Positions 34,450 through 45,046 of a stretch of DNA of 64,000 nt are shown piece after piece; position 1 is the stretch's first letter, and every line of letters begins with the position of its first letter. Source of the DNA: Streptomyces xylophagus (GTDB lineage Bacteria > Actinomycetota > Actinomycetes > Streptomycetales > Streptomycetaceae); contig NZ_JNWO01000002.1 of NCBI RefSeq assembly GCF_000716435.1, forward strand, positions 558,001 to 622,000, in the 5' to 3' direction. The notes under the pieces were generated by a model, which worked only from the letters and a program-made list of their open reading frames with translations, did not search any database and had not been told where the DNA came from. A program made the translations under genes and the position numbers.

Positions 34450-34492
34450 CAATGGACACCTCTTGACATCCTTTTCGGGGCGGCTCTAGCGT
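34450..34492 (+). promoter_or_regulatory. Cupin promoter with shared regulator motif
   Basis: CAATGGACACC (34450-34460), then TTGACA (-35, 34463-34468), 18-base spacer, TAGCGT (-10, 34487-34492). The cupin ATG at 34501 is at the predicted transcription start, so the mRNA should be leaderless; no ribosome binding site is seen. The same 11-base motif occurs by the -35 of the sulfur operon. Confidence 0.65.
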
Positions 34493-34500
34493 CCCGAACC

Positions 34501-35007
34501 ATGAGCGAGCCGTTGACAACCCCCGGCGAAGGTTTCCACCCCCATCTCCACGACGCCGCAGGGCACTCGACAGCCCCCCTGCGCACCCGCCTGCACCACA
34601 TCCGCGCCGACGCCCTCGACGGCGACACGGCACAGAGCGGCGGCATGCGCAGATTCGCCGCGGTGAGCGGCAAGACCGTCGGCTCCGAAAAACTGTGGAT
34701 GGGCCAGACCCACGTCGCCCCCTCCACGTCCTCCTCCGACCACCACCACGGCGAATCCGAGACCGCGATCTATGTGGTGAGCGGACACCCCGAGTTCGTC
34801 TTCCTCGACGACACGGGCCCGGCGCCGCAGGAAGTACGCCTGCGCACCTCGCCCGGGGACTACATCTTCGTCCCGCCGTTCGTACCGCACCGCGAGGAGA
34901 ACCCGGACCCCGCCGACGAGGCCGTGGTGGTGATCGCACGCAGCACGCAGGAGGCGATCGTGGTGAACCTTCCGGGGCTGTACGTGCTGGGGGCCGGGGA
35001 GGTCTGA
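34501..35007 (+). CDS. Cupin-domain protein
   Basis: 168 residues, single cupin barrel. Motif 1 reads SSDHHHGESETAIYVVSGHPEFVF (metal-binding His and Glu) and motif 2 SPGDYIFVPPFVPHREEN (GD, P, H). A small metal-dependent dioxygenase or isomerase, or a binding protein. Its location, divergent from the Rrf2 gene and sharing a promoter motif with the sulfur operon, suggests a role in sulfur compound oxidation. Substrate unknown. Confidence 0.85.
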   Translation: MSEPLTTPGEGFHPHLHDAAGHSTAPLRTRLHHIRADALDGDTAQSGGMRRFAAVSGKTVGSEKLWMGQTHVAPSTSSSDHHHGESETAIYVVSGHPEFVFLDDTGPAPQEVRLRTSPGDYIFVPPFVPHREENPDPADEAVVVIARSTQEAIVVNLPGLYVLGAGEV

Positions 35008-35090
35008 GGGGGCCTTGCTGCTCGCTGGCTGCCCGCCGTGGCTGCGGAAATTCCCTCGCGGCGCGGCCGGAAGCAGCTGAGACTCGTGTC

Positions 35091-35708
35091 ATGACTGACA
35101 TGGAGGCGTTCCGGAACGCGGTCACTGCGTGGGCGACGGGTGGCCCCGGCGACTCCGCGCACGAGCTGGCCGCGCGACTCTCCGTCCGGACGGCAGTCCT
35201 GGTGGAAGGCCCGAGCGACGTCGCGGCGGTCAACGCGCTGGCGGAGAGCCGCGGTCGGAACCTGGCGGCCGAGGGGGCCTGCGTCCTGTCGATCGGCGGC
35301 GCGATGAGCGTCGGCCACTACGCCCGTCTCCTCGGCTCACCCGGCTTGGGTCTCCGCCTCACCGGACTGTGCGACGAGGCGGAACGCCCCTACTACGCCC
35401 GCGGCTTCGAACGGGCCGGTGCGTCGCAGCAGAGCATCTACGTCTGCGCGGCGGACCTGGAGGACGAACTCATCCGCGTGCTGGGCGTGACACGGGTGGA
35501 GGAACTCGTCCAGGCCGAGGGCGACTTGCGTGCCCTGAAGACCTTCCTGCGCCAGCCGGCTCAGCGTGGCCGCGCCCCGCAGCAGCAGTTCCGGCGCTTC
35601 CTCGGCACGAAGAAGGGACGCAAGATCCACTACGGCCGCGTCCTCACCGAGGCCCTTGACCCCGAGCGTGTGCCGGCACCGCTCGACGACCTGCTCGCCG
35701 GCCTCTGA
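35091..35708 (+). CDS. TOPRIM-like domain protein
   Basis: 205 residues. TAVLVEGPSDVAAVNALAE carries the conserved glutamate of OLD-type TOPRIM nuclease/primase domains, and VLSIGGAMSV and LTGLCDEAERPYY fit the following strands with an acidic residue. There is no attached ABC ATPase as in OLD nucleases, so it is a free-standing module. Function unknown; nuclease-like or nucleic-acid-handling roles are possible. Upstream cupin and downstream SMI1-like genes do not suggest a pathway. Confidence 0.62.
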   Translation: MTDMEAFRNAVTAWATGGPGDSAHELAARLSVRTAVLVEGPSDVAAVNALAESRGRNLAAEGACVLSIGGAMSVGHYARLLGSPGLGLRLTGLCDEAERPYYARGFERAGASQQSIYVCAADLEDELIRVLGVTRVEELVQAEGDLRALKTFLRQPAQRGRAPQQQFRRFLGTKKGRKIHYGRVLTEALDPERVPAPLDDLLAGL

Positions 35709-35781
35709 CCGCTGGGCGGAGTGGGTCAAGTTGTCGTGTTCGACCAGCAGTTGAGTGAGACCGGCGGCTATCTTGCGGGGC

Positions 35782-36489
35782 ATGCAGACGGTGAACTGGA
35801 GCGGTGTCCGGGAGCGGACCGTCGCTCTTTATGCACGGCGGGGATCCAGGGCCGGTGTCGGTGCCGTTCTCCCGCCGGTCCTCAGTGAGGCTCAGGTGCG
35901 TCAGGCCGAGGAACAGTTCGGGGTGGTGTTCCCCGACGAGTACCGCCAGTACCTGCTGCGCGTCAGTGCTGGCGGGCGGGTTCGCACACTTCGGGTCGAT
36001 CAGAGTGGCTGGCACTGGGAAGGCGACCAGCCTTCAGATCGTGCGAACCTGCATGTTGCTTTCCCGGACCACGACACCGCTCTCGCAGCGAGCGAAGATC
36101 TCTGGCTGAACGAACCCCAGGAGGGGGATTACGCTTCTGCTGCGGCCTACCAAGCCGATCACGACACGTGGCGGGAGACGGCCGATGTCGCCGAGGACGC
36201 GCGGACTTCCGGGGCCATCCCTCTCCACGATCACGGCTGCGGCTTCTACACCGTCCTTGTCGTCAGCGGACCCATGCGTGGCGCCATGTGGTTCGACGGA
36301 CGCGCGACCTGCGATCGCCTCAACCCGCTCTTGAACGACGACGGACACCCCGCCACCTTCGCCGAGTGGTACCTGGACTGGCTCACCCGCGAGGAGCAGC
36401 TGACGACTCCGGAGCTGCGTCGTGCGGTAAACGACCGCTGGCATGCCGGGACGGACGTGCCCATCTGGCTGCGTTGGTTCGACTCGTGA
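35782..36489 (+). CDS. SMI1/KNR4-family protein
   Basis: 235 residues. Core SMI1/KNR4 features: LPPVLSEAQVRQAEEQFGVVFPDEYRQYLLRVSAGG early, then HDHGCGFYTVLVVSGPMRGAMWFDGRATCDRLNPL and FAEWYLDWL. In bacteria many such proteins are immunity proteins for secreted toxins, but no toxin is next to it, so it may be a stand-alone immunity or housekeeping member. The ATG at 35782 (MQTVNWSG) is preferred to the frame opening at 35755. Confidence 0.82.
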   Translation: MQTVNWSGVRERTVALYARRGSRAGVGAVLPPVLSEAQVRQAEEQFGVVFPDEYRQYLLRVSAGGRVRTLRVDQSGWHWEGDQPSDRANLHVAFPDHDTALAASEDLWLNEPQEGDYASAAAYQADHDTWRETADVAEDARTSGAIPLHDHGCGFYTVLVVSGPMRGAMWFDGRATCDRLNPLLNDDGHPATFAEWYLDWLTREEQLTTPELRRAVNDRWHAGTDVPIWLRWFDS

Positions 36490-36916
36490 GCCGTGAGCCG
36501 GTCTCACCGTCGCCGCCCAGTTCGCCATCGCGATACGCAACGTTCTGCGCACCACCAGTTTCACGGCCCCGGGCACCGCACGAAGGCTGCAGCGCGCTGC
36601 GGCACGCCCTGTCAATCCTTCCTGGAACGGGGCAGCCGGGCAGGGCGGTTGGCGCCTCGTGTAGCTGCCGGTCAGCACGACGCGGGCACGCGTCATGTTG
36701 ACGAGCCACTGGTATGCCGTGGGACAGAGACAACGGTCGCGGCGATCCGCCCGGGCGACAGCGTGCGCCACCTGGAGCGGGTCTTCTTCGGACGACCTGG
36801 CTACAGGTTCCCGAGGAGCGGCAGGGACGTTACGGCTCATGCCACACGCCGTGGGCGCGGCCTCGGCGTGGTGGCGAACTTCCCGCCGGTCGGCCGGCTT
36901 GCGCGGCCAGCCCCGC
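36490..36916. other. Intergenic region with no recognisable gene
   Basis: About 430 bases between convergent SMI1-like and NRPS genes. Open frames exist on both strands but none has a ribosome binding site or a recognisable family; it may be decayed coding DNA. No strong inverted repeat was seen. Confidence 0.5.
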
Positions 36917-39900
36917 TCACTCAGGTCGGGACCCGTCCCTGGCTTCCATCGGACCCATCTTCCGCACGGACCGCACGGGCACCTCGATCCGGGCCAGGAG
37001 TGTCGGCGATCCCTCCTCCAGCACCGACACCACAGCGTCGATCACCGCGACCAGCGAACGGACCACCTCGTGTGGATCGACCGGCGCCACCGTCTGGACC
37101 TTCAAGCCGAAACCGTCGCCGGTGTCGTCGACATGCACCGTGATCGGGAAGCTGGTCCGCTCGACGGCTCCCAGTAGTTCGGCGCCGTGCGCCGCCAGTT
37201 GCTGCTCCATGGGAACAGCGCCGTGCCGGAAGTTGAGCAGCGAGGTGTACAGCGGTGCCGTCGGTGCCACGCCGCTCATCCGATGCGCCAATGGCATCGG
37301 GGCGTGCTCGTGGACGAGCAACTCGGCCAAGTGGGCTCGGAGTTCGCGTATCGCCACCGCAACAGTGACTGAGGCGAGGTTCACGCGTACGGGCAACACA
37401 TTGACGTACAGCCCGGGGACACGGTCCGCCCCGTCGCCGGCGTTCATCCGGCCGAGCAGCACCGTGCCGAACACCACGTCGTCACGACCAGAGGTTGCCG
37501 CCACGACCCGTGCCCAGGCGACATGGAACAGAGTTGCCGCGCTGACAGCCGACTGCCGTGCCTGTTCCCGCAACCGGGTCGACACTTCGGCGTCCAGCCG
37601 CATCACGGCCTCGGACACGTCACGGCCGTCGCCACACACGTTCAGCAGCCCGTACGGCGCCGTGGGTTCGCTCACGTCCCCGAGCAGGTCGGCGAAGAAC
37701 TGGGCGTGCCCGCGCTGCGGAGCATCCTGGCGCGCCCGGGCGACGAAGTTCCGGAACGGCAGCGGTTCCGGCAGGGCGTCCCGGCGTCCTTCCAGAATCG
37801 CGGTCACCTCGCCCATGAGGAGGTTCAGGCTCGTGTAGTCCACGATCACGTGGTGGATGTGCAGCATCAACGCACACCGGTCTCCACCGGGATCGCGAGC
37901 CACCAGGGCCCGGAGCGAGGGGGCGCGGGTGAGATCCATGGTCACCGGGGCTGCTGCCACCAGCCGGTCCGCCGGATCGAGCACGTCCGCGCCGGGACCC
38001 TCGTCGAAGGCCATCTGCTGGACGGGCAGCGGTGCCTTCCGCAGTACGACCTGGACCGGTTCGCGGAGTCCTTCCCACAGGAAGGCCGTACGGAGCACGT
38101 CGTGCCGGTCGATCACGTGCTGGAGGGCGTCGAGGAATGCGTCCAGCCGCGCCGGGGCCTGGAAGCCCAGCACCACCTGGAGGATGTAGGGATCGGCGCT
38201 GTCCGCGCCCGCTGCGGCACGGTGGGAAACGAGCGGTCCCTGCAGGGGAGCCAGTGGATAGATGTCCGCGATGTTGGCCGCACCACCGGGAACCGCCGCC
38301 GTGATCCGGTCGATGTCCTCCGCCGTGAGCTCGGTCGGCGCCACCATCTCCGGTGTGATCACCATGGTGTCGGCGGGAATGCCGTGGGGCGGGGCGGGAA
38401 CCTGATCGGTCGTCTGACCTGCCGCCGCCAGACCGGCCACCGTCGGCGTGGCGAACAACGCCGGGAGGTCCACCCGGACGCCCCGCTCGCGTGCCCGTCC
38501 CGCCAGGGTCACCGCCAGCAGCGAGTCGCCCCCGAGCTCGAAGAAGTTGTCGTCCACTCCTACGTCCGGGAGCCCGAGGACCTCGGCGAACACCGAACTC
38601 AGCACCTTCTGCCGCGCTGTGGCCGCTGCCCGGCCCGTCGTAGTCGGCGCGTACCGAGGTGCGGGCAACGCCTTGCGGTCCAGCTTGCCGTTCGGCGTCA
38701 GCGGCAACGCGTCCAGCCGGACGATCGCCGTCGGCACCAGGTGCTGCGGCAGGAACTCCGCCAGCTGCCGTTGCAGGGCATGGGTGTCGATGTCGGCTCT
38801 GTGCCCGATCACGTAGCCGACCAGGCGTTTGTCTCCGGGCCGGTCTTCCCGTACGACCACGGCCGCCTGGGCGACGGTCGGCTGGGCCAGCAGCGCCGTC
38901 TCGACCTCGCCGAGCTCGATCCGGACCCCGCGGATCTTCACCTGGTCGTCGCTGCGGCCGAGGTATTCCAGGCTGCCGTCCGCGCGACGGCGGGCGAGAT
39001 CGCCGGTGCGGTACATACGGGAGCCCGCGGGGCCGTGGGGATCGGCCGTGAAGCGCTCCGCGGTCAGGGCGGGACGGCCGAGATAGCCGCGGGCGAGCTG
39101 GATGCCGGCGAGATAGAGCTCACCGGTCGTGCCAAGCGGCACCGGGTTGAGCCCGGAGTCCAGAACGTAGGCGCGGGTGTTGGCGAACGGCAGTCCGAGC
39201 GGCACCTCGTCGTCTTCCGGGCCGGTGCGGTAGGAAGTCACCTCTATCGCCGCCTCGGTCGGGCCGTAGAAGTTCCAGAGTTCGGCGTCGGCGGAAGCGT
39301 GGAAGCGGCGGACGACTTCCGGTGGCAGTGCCTCTCCGGTGCAGGCCACCAGCCGTACGGAGGGGCCGAGTTGGGCCTCGGCGAGGAAGACGGCGAGCAT
39401 CGACGGCACGAAGTGGACGATCGTGACACGCTGCTCGCGGATCAGCTCGGCGAGGTAACCCGGGTCCCGGTGGCCCTCGGGGCGCGCCACGATCAGCGTG
39501 GCTCCCTGGACGAGGGGCCAGAAGAACTCCCACACCGAGATGTCGAAACTGATCGGAGTCTTCTGCACGATCCGGTCGTCGTGGGTCATCCGGTGGTCGT
39601 GCTGGAGCTGCCACAGACGGTTCAGCAGACCCTCGTGCGGTACGACGACTCCCTTGGGGCGGCCGGTGGAGCCCGAGGTGTAGATGACGTACGCGGCGTC
39701 GCGGACGTCGACCTCGATCCCCAGGTTCTCCGGTGACTCGTCCGCGCCGGCATCGGCGGGAAGCCATGCGAAACCGGGTACCTCCCGTTCGGCGATCACC
39801 AGGGAGGCCCCGCTGTCGGCGAGGACGTAGGCGATCCGCGCGGCGGGGTTGCCCGTCTCGACGGGTACGAAGGCGGCACCGGCCTTGAGAACGGCCAGCA

Positions 39901-41461
39901 GTGCCACGACGAGATCGACCGAACGCGGCAGCATGACGGCGATCCGTGACTCCGGTCCGACGCCCCGGCGGCGCAGGGCACGGGCGAGGCGGTTGGCCCT
40001 CGCGTTGAGTTCGCCGTAGTCGACGCTGTCGTTCTCGAACACGACGGCTTCGCCGGCCGGGTCCTGGGCCTCCACCATGTCCACCAGCGAGCGGGTGGAG
40101 ACGGACACGGAGGTGTCGTTCCAGTCGGCGAAGCGGCGGTGCTCGTCGGAGTCCAGCAGGTCGAGGGTGCCCACGGGCCGTCCGGGCGTGGTCGCGGCGG
40201 CTGTCAGGAGCCGGAGACAACGGTCCCGGTGGGCTTCGACCCCGGCCGGGGTGAACCGGTCGGGATGGCCGCTGAAGGTGAGCCGGATGCCGTCGTCGGC
40301 GCTGCCGTCGGCGAAGGCGTTGACCAGAAGGTCGCGGACCGGGCCGGCGGACACTTGGTGCACGATGGCCTCGGCACCCCCGACGACGATCCGGCCGGGT
40401 ACGGAGGAGAGCACGTTGACGGTAGGGCCGGCCAGGGCACCACGCTCGCTCCGCGCGGCGAGTTCGCGGCGCAGGTGCTCGTCGGGGAAGCGCTGGTGGC
40501 GCAGCGCCTCGGCCAGCCGGACCCGCGTCTGGGCGAGCAGGTCGACGAAGGTGGTCCAGGGGTGGACGGTCAGCCGCAGGGGCAGGTCATTGACCAGCAT
40601 GGCCGGGGTGGCAAGGGACTGCGGGCTCGTACGCGCAGCCAGGAAGACCCGGATCACGATGTCGTCGGCGCCGGTCATGCGGTGGGTGTACGCGGCCACG
40701 GCGGCGATCACCGGCAGGGACCAGCGGGCGCCGGCGACGGTGCGCAGCCGCTCGACGGTGTCGGTCGGCACCAGCCCAGTTGCCTGCGGCAGGCCGCAGG
40801 CCAGACCTGATGATCCGTCGCCCAGTTCGGTGGAGGAAGGCAGGTCGGCGAGCTGGGTGAGCCAGTGCCGGCGGTCCCGTTCGTACCGTGGGGAGCCGGT
40901 GTACGCGCGCTCTTCGGCGAGTACGTCGGTGAGCGGTGCGAAGGGGGAGGCATTCGGAGTCCCGCCTGTGGCCAGTGCGTTGTAGATGTCCAGCAGCCGT
41001 CCGAGGTACAGCGTCTGGCCGTGGGCGTCGAGCAGGATGTGGTGGTAGCGGAAGTACAGTCGGTCCCGGTTCGCGCCGAGCCGCAGGAGCGTGTGGGTGA
41101 AGAGCGGGCCGTCGGTGAGGGAGGGCGGCGGTTGCGCCTGCCAGGCTTCGATGAGGGTGCGCGCCGCTGCCTCCGGGTCCCGCTCATCGCGCAGATCCAC
41201 CACGTCGAGCCTGGCTTCGGTGGCGGGATCGACTCGCTGGCTGACGGTGCGACCGTCGTCGGTGAAGCGGACCCGCAACGCATCGGTCTCCGCGACCGCC
41301 TGACCCACTGCCCGCTGGAGCAGCCCGGGATCGATACCGGCGGCGGTGTCGATGTAGACGCCGCAGACGAACATGGGGCTCTCGGGATGCAGCCGCTGTG
41401 CCACCCACACACCGTGCTGAGCCGCCGTCAGCGGTATCTCCGGGCCCGCGCCCGCCGGCAT
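36917..41461 (-). CDS. Nonribosomal peptide synthetase, C-A-PCP-C, no thioesterase
   Basis: 1514 residues. The first C domain has YHHILLDA (HHxxxDA, H140). The A domain has [20 protein letters not shown] and [14 protein letters not shown]. Next is a carrier with [12 protein letters not shown] and a second C domain starting IYPLAPLQ with HIHHVIVDY (HHxxxDY). No thioesterase or reductase follows. By hand alignment to GrsA and EntF the specificity residues read DIWHATFIEK; the HFVPSML and TGEALP context is very like EntF, which uses serine (DVWHFSLVDK). It probably takes an acyl chain from the free ACP onto serine or a close analogue. The second C domain may release or transfer the product to a soluble nucleophile. 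The start shares one base with the ACP stop. Confidence 0.93.
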   Translation of the reverse strand: MPAGAGPEIPLTAAQHGVWVAQRLHPESPMFVCGVYIDTAAGIDPGLLQRAVGQAVAETDALRVRFTDDGRTVSQRVDPATEARLDVVDLRDERDPEAAARTLIEAWQAQPPPSLTDGPLFTHTLLRLGANRDRLYFRYHHILLDAHGQTLYLGRLLDIYNALATGGTPNASPFAPLTDVLAEERAYTGSPRYERDRRHWLTQLADLPSSTELGDGSSGLACGLPQATGLVPTDTVERLRTVAGARWSLPVIAAVAAYTHRMTGADDIVIRVFLAARTSPQSLATPAMLVNDLPLRLTVHPWTTFVDLLAQTRVRLAEALRHQRFPDEHLRRELAARSERGALAGPTVNVLSSVPGRIVVGGAEAIVHQVSAGPVRDLLVNAFADGSADDGIRLTFSGHPDRFTPAGVEAHRDRCLRLLTAAATTPGRPVGTLDLLDSDEHRRFADWNDTSVSVSTRSLVDMVEAQDPAGEAVVFENDSVDYGELNARANRLARALRRRGVGPESRIAVMLPRSVDLVVALLAVLKAGAAFVPVETGNPAARIAYVLADSGASLVIAEREVPGFAWLPADAGADESPENLGIEVDVRDAAYVIYTSGSTGRPKGVVVPHEGLLNRLWQLQHDHRMTHDDRIVQKTPISFDISVWEFFWPLVQGATLIVARPEGHRDPGYLAELIREQRVTIVHFVPSMLAVFLAEAQLGPSVRLVACTGEALPPEVVRRFHASADAELWNFYGPTEAAIEVTSYRTGPEDDEVPLGLPFANTRAYVLDSGLNPVPLGTTGELYLAGIQLARGYLGRPALTAERFTADPHGPAGSRMYRTGDLARRRADGSLEYLGRSDDQVKIRGVRIELGEVETALLAQPTVAQAAVVVREDRPGDKRLVGYVIGHRADIDTHALQRQLAEFLPQHLVPTAIVRLDALPLTPNGKLDRKALPAPRYAPTTTGRAAATARQKVLSSVFAEVLGLPDVGVDDNFFELGGDSLLAVTLAGRARERGVRVDLPALFATPTVAGLAAAGQTTDQVPAPPHGIPADTMVITPEMVAPTELTAEDIDRITAAVPGGAANIADIYPLAPLQGPLVSHRAAAGADSADPYILQVVLGFQAPARLDAFLDALQHVIDRHDVLRTAFLWEGLREPVQVVLRKAPLPVQQMAFDEGPGADVLDPADRLVAAAPVTMDLTRAPSLRALVARDPGGDRCALMLHIHHVIVDYTSLNLLMGEVTAILEGRRDALPEPLPFRNFVARARQDAPQRGHAQFFADLLGDVSEPTAPYGLLNVCGDGRDVSEAVMRLDAEVSTRLREQARQSAVSAATLFHVAWARVVAATSGRDDVVFGTVLLGRMNAGDGADRVPGLYVNVLPVRVNLASVTVAVAIRELRAHLAELLVHEHAPMPLAHRMSGVAPTAPLYTSLLNFRHGAVPMEQQLAAHGAELLGAVERTSFPITVHVDDTGDGFGLKVQTVAPVDPHEVVRSLVAVIDAVVSVLEEGSPTLLARIEVPVRSVRKMGPMEARDGSRPE

Positions 41462-41715
41462 CACTTCGCCTCCGCCAGGAGGCCGTCGATGATCCGGCTC
41501 AGTCCGTCGACGCTGGGGTTGTCCCACGTGATCTCGGGTGGCAGCACCAGGCCGAACTCGTCCTCGATGTCGGCGGAGACGGCCAGCGCGGTCAGTGAAT
41601 CCAGGCCGTAGTCGGTCATGGGGAGACTGGTGTCGATCTCCTCGGGTGTGCGGCGCAGGTAGGTCGCCACCCGCTCGGTAAGCCATGTGCGGACGTCGGT
41701 GGTGCCTGGAGTCAT
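41461..41715 (-). CDS. Free acyl carrier protein
   Basis: 84 residues with the phosphopantetheine serine in [25 protein letters not shown], the classical ACP pattern. Expected to receive a fatty acyl adenylate from the FAAL at 45046-46851, serve as platform for the two dehydrogenases, and deliver the chain to the first C domain of the NRPS. ATGA overlap with the upstream dehydrogenase and TGATG junction with the NRPS gene. Confidence 0.92.
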   Translation of the reverse strand: MTPGTTDVRTWLTERVATYLRRTPEEIDTSLPMTDYGLDSLTALAVSADIEDEFGLVLPPEITWDNPSVDGLSRIIDGLLAEAK

Positions 41716-43412
41716 CGTGCGTTCTCTTCTCGGAGGGTCAGCGTGCGGGCGGCGAGGCCGAAGGAGCGGTGGCTGTGGAAGCGGTCGAGGAGCTCACGGT
41801 GGAGCGCGTCCTCGACCGCACCGGCGAGCGGGGTGTTTCGGTGCGAGCGGTGCAGGGCGGCCAACAGCCAGGGAGAGTCGGCCAGGAAGGGGTCGGTGGC
41901 GTGCCGCCGGACCTGGAGGCAGCTGATGCGGCCGAGCAGCGCGATGTACCGGTCGGCCAGGTCGTAGGCCTCGGGCGGGGCGTCGACGCCGAGTTCCGTC
42001 ATCGGCAGGGCGGCGCAGGCTCCGGCCAGGGAGGTGAGCTCGGCCAGGTCCGTTTCGGCGACGGCCCGCAGCTGCCGGTCGGAGCTGTCCCAGGGCTCGT
42101 CCAGTGCGGCGGCCAGGGAGGCGGCGAGGGGGTCACGGCCCGCGGCGTGCAGGGCCAGCCGGTCGTAGCGCAGGGCGGGCAGGGCCGCGTCCAGGGCGAA
42201 CAGGTCGGCCGGAGCCGAATCGCCGGTGAGCCAGGAACGCCGTGCCAACAGGGGGAGTTGGGGCAGCACACTCATCTGGCAGGCGGCCCGGGCGATGTGC
42301 CCGAAGCCCACCGGCGCGAGGTCGCGGAGCAGCTTCTGGAATATCGCCGTCGGTCCGCCCCGCAGATAGAAATGCGCGCCGAGCAGTTCGGCGAGCCGGT
42401 CCATCGCGTCCAACAGCACCTTGGACACGGCGTACTTGACGGCCGCCGAGTAGACACTCGCGGACCCCGGCACCAGGTGCAGAGCGCGGATGCCGACCGC
42501 GCTGATCGCCTCGGCCCGCAGCAGATCGGCGAAAACGCCCACCAGCACGGAACGGACATGGGGAATGTCGATGGCGGCGCCGCCGTACAGGGTGCGGGAC
42601 GACAGATGGGCGATGGCGGTGCGCAGGGCGGTGTCCAGCCCGCCGGTGGCCATGGCGGGCAGCGCGGTACGGGTGATCTGGAGTGCCTTCAGCGCGATCT
42701 CCAACCCCGCGCCGGTGGGTCCGAGGACCGCGGTGGCCGGCACCCGGACCCCGGTGAACTCCAGTCCGCCGAGCTGCACACCGCGCATGCCGACGCTCAG
42801 GAAACGCGGCAGATCACGGATTCCGGCGCCGGGGGTCGAGGCCCGGTCGACCAGCACCAGGGAGTGGCTGCGCGGACCGGGCCGTGGGTCGGTCCGCGCG
42901 AGGACGAGCAGGTCCTGCGCCCTGCGGATGTTGGTGACGACCTCCTTGCGCCCATTGAGCAACAGATCCGCGCCGTCGGCCGCCGCGGTGAACTCGGTTC
43001 CCGCCATGTCGTTGCCGTGCGCGAGTTCGTGGAACGCCACGGCCACCCGACCACCGGAGAGCAGCGACCGCGCCACCCGGGCGGCCTGTTCTCCGGGGCT
43101 CGCGGTCCAGATGTTCACACCGGCGATGAAGGAGCTGGCGCCGTAGCCGAGGGCGAGCGCCGGGTCACGGCGGTGGACCGCGCGCATCACCTCGACGAGA
43201 TGGTCGACCCGCGTGAGCCGCCCGCCGTACTCGGGCGGCACGAACTCCGCGTTGAGACCGAAGACATGCAGCGCCTTCTCACCGGCCTCCAGCATCTCGG
43301 CGCGCTCGTCCGCTTCGAGGACCGCACGGGTTCCGACCGGGTTGGTGGGGTCGGCGGGGTCGCCGAGCAGCCGTTCGAGGTCGTCCACGCGCCGGGGGAC
43401 GAAGGTGGTCAC
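41712..43412 (-). CDS. Acyl-CoA dehydrogenase-family flavoprotein (lipid desaturase)
   Basis: 566 residues, FAD acyl-CoA dehydrogenase fold: [91 protein letters not shown] and the C-terminal helical bundle. Longer than the usual 380-residue enzymes because of about 170 extra C-terminal residues. Beside FAAL, ACP and NRPS, the likely task is desaturating the ACP-bound fatty chain, as proposed for pairs of dehydrogenases in ramoplanin and enduracidin clusters. GTG start overlapping the upstream stop (GTGA). Confidence 0.88.
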   Translation of the reverse strand: MTTFVPRRVDDLERLLGDPADPTNPVGTRAVLEADERAEMLEAGEKALHVFGLNAEFVPPEYGGRLTRVDHLVEVMRAVHRRDPALALGYGASSFIAGVNIWTASPGEQAARVARSLLSGGRVAVAFHELAHGNDMAGTEFTAAADGADLLLNGRKEVVTNIRRAQDLLVLARTDPRPGPRSHSLVLVDRASTPGAGIRDLPRFLSVGMRGVQLGGLEFTGVRVPATAVLGPTGAGLEIALKALQITRTALPAMATGGLDTALRTAIAHLSSRTLYGGAAIDIPHVRSVLVGVFADLLRAEAISAVGIRALHLVPGSASVYSAAVKYAVSKVLLDAMDRLAELLGAHFYLRGGPTAIFQKLLRDLAPVGFGHIARAACQMSVLPQLPLLARRSWLTGDSAPADLFALDAALPALRYDRLALHAAGRDPLAASLAAALDEPWDSSDRQLRAVAETDLAELTSLAGACAALPMTELGVDAPPEAYDLADRYIALLGRISCLQVRRHATDPFLADSPWLLAALHRSHRNTPLAGAVEDALHRELLDRFHSHRSFGLAARTLTLREENAR

Positions 43413-45046
43413 ACGGCACCGTCCAGGAGGGTGAACGCAGGCGCGGTCCAGTCGATGACGACGGCGGCCAGATCGTCGTAGGCCTGGGTCTCGGGCAGGT
43501 CGAGAAGATGGGTGAGACAGGCACGCGGCCACAGTGCGTCCCGGGTCAGGGCTCCGGCCGGGCGAGCGGGGTTGTGCAGCCAGAGCCGGAGGCAGGCCGC
43601 GGCGGCGTACAGCCGCTCGTATCGCTCGGCGAGGGCGAACGCGCCGCTGGGGAGTCCGCCGCTGACCGGCACGAAGTCCGCGAGTTCGGTGGCCAGTTCG
43701 CGGCTCTGCCGCTCAACCGTCTCGGCGAGCAGGGTCAGTTCGGGGTTGCCCTGCCCGCGGATGCGCTCGACGGCTTCGGGAAGACTCTGTACGAGGCTGC
43801 AGCCGGTGGCCGACGTGAGGGTGAGCAGGGCCGGGTCGATCGGGGTCGACGGGGTGCCGAGGTCGGCCGCGGCACGGACGGCGGAGGTGTCTGCGGCGGT
43901 GCGGCGCAACAGCCGGCCCAGCCGGGGTGCCTGGGTGAGGAGAGCCGTGCGGTTGACGACGGTGCTGCCGTCGAACACGGCGCAGATGCGGTGGTCGCGG
44001 TCCAGCTTGGCGAATCCGCTGCCGGGGGGCGACACCACGAAACCGCGGAGGCCGATGAGTTCCCCGAGCCGGCCCAGCAACTCCTGGACCTGGGTGGGCA
44101 CGTACGCCTTCGCGACGGCGGAGGTCACGGAGAGTTCACCGGGAAGTTCGTGCACGGACCGGCCGGCGAGGATGCTCACCGCCTCGGCGGCGAGCGCGGC
44201 CGCGGCAGCACGGCCGAGGGTGCGGCGCACGTGCGGCAGATCGGACAGCCGGCGCCCGTACAGTTCGCGTCCCGTGACGAAGTCCCGGGCCAGCCGCAGG
44301 GCGTGGTCGGCCGCGCCGAGCGAGAGGCCGAGGCAGGCGATGCGGGTGAGCTGGAGGGAACGCAGGACGAGGCCGAGGCCGTCACCGGGATTCCCGATCA
44401 GGGCGTCGGCGGGCACCCGTGCTCCGTTCAGTACGAAGCCGCTGATGTCGGCGCCCCGGATGCCGTGCGTGGGGACCTTGGGAAGCGCCTGCCAGGCGGT
44501 GGGCGGCAGGTCATCGCGGTCGACGAGGAAGAGGCTGAAGCCGCGGCCGCCACCGGCCGGATCGGTGCGGGCGAGAACGGTGCCGAGCCGCGCCCGACTC
44601 CCGTTGTTGATCAGGTACTTCTCTCCGTCCAGCCGCCAGGCGCCGTCCTCCCGGGTGGCGGTGAGCTCGCCCGCCAGAAGGTCACTTCCGTGGGCGCGCT
44701 CGGTCAGTCCCCAGCAGACGGCGTCTCCGGCGCGCACCCGTCCGGCGAGCCGACGGGTCTGCGCGGGCGTGCCGTCGATCCACACGGGCACGGTCCCGAG
44801 GAAGGTCTTGCCGTGGGCGATGGCCACGGTCAGGTCGCGCCGCGCGACGGCACGGATCAGTTCGGCCATGGCGGGGAAGTCGGAGTCGGGGGTGAGAACG
44901 TACGAGGCGGCCAGCCCCGCACCGTCGAGGACCGCGACCGCCTCGGCGGGGAACTCCTCCCGGGCGTCGAGTTCGTGCAGCGTCTCAGGGGCCCAGGCAC
45001 CCCCTTCGTGCGCGGTGAGTATCCGTTCCAGTACGTCGGCCTTCAT
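43409..45046 (-). CDS. Acyl-CoA dehydrogenase-family flavoprotein (lipid desaturase)
   Basis: 545 residues. Similar in size and domain layout to its neighbour: IRAVARRDLTVAIAHGKTFLG, VCWGLTERAHGSDLLAGELTATRE, DGEKYLINNGSRARLGTVLARTD, THGIRGADISGFVLNGARVP, then SLQLTRIACLGLSLGAADHALRLA. Two paralogues suggest two double bonds or a heteromer. GGAGG upstream of the ATG at 45046; a GTG one codon earlier gives a GTGA overlap with the FAAL gene. Confidence 0.88.
   Translation of the reverse strand: MKADVLERILTAHEGGAWAPETLHELDAREEFPAEAVAVLDGAGLAASYVLTPDSDFPAMAELIRAVARRDLTVAIAHGKTFLGTVPVWIDGTPAQTRRLAGRVRAGDAVCWGLTERAHGSDLLAGELTATREDGAWRLDGEKYLINNGSRARLGTVLARTDPAGGGRGFSLFLVDRDDLPPTAWQALPKVPTHGIRGADISGFVLNGARVPADALIGNPGDGLGLVLRSLQLTRIACLGLSLGAADHALRLARDFVTGRELYGRRLSDLPHVRRTLGRAAAAALAAEAVSILAGRSVHELPGELSVTSAVAKAYVPTQVQELLGRLGELIGLRGFVVSPPGSGFAKLDRDHRICAVFDGSTVVNRTALLTQAPRLGRLLRRTAADTSAVRAAADLGTPSTPIDPALLTLTSATGCSLVQSLPEAVERIRGQGNPELTLLAETVERQSRELATELADFVPVSGGLPSGAFALAERYERLYAAAACLRLWLHNPARPAGALTRDALWPRACLTHLLDLPETQAYDDLAAVVIDWTAPAFTLLDGAV

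Noticed and set aside
36034..36840. Minus-strand frame across the SMI1-like gene and following intergenic DNA
   Set aside because: Mostly antisense to the SMI1/KNR4 gene, no recognisable family and no start signal.
37523..39736. 737-codon plus-strand frame opposite the NRPS
   Set aside because: The minus strand encodes unmistakable NRPS motifs through this region; the plus frame is a shadow.
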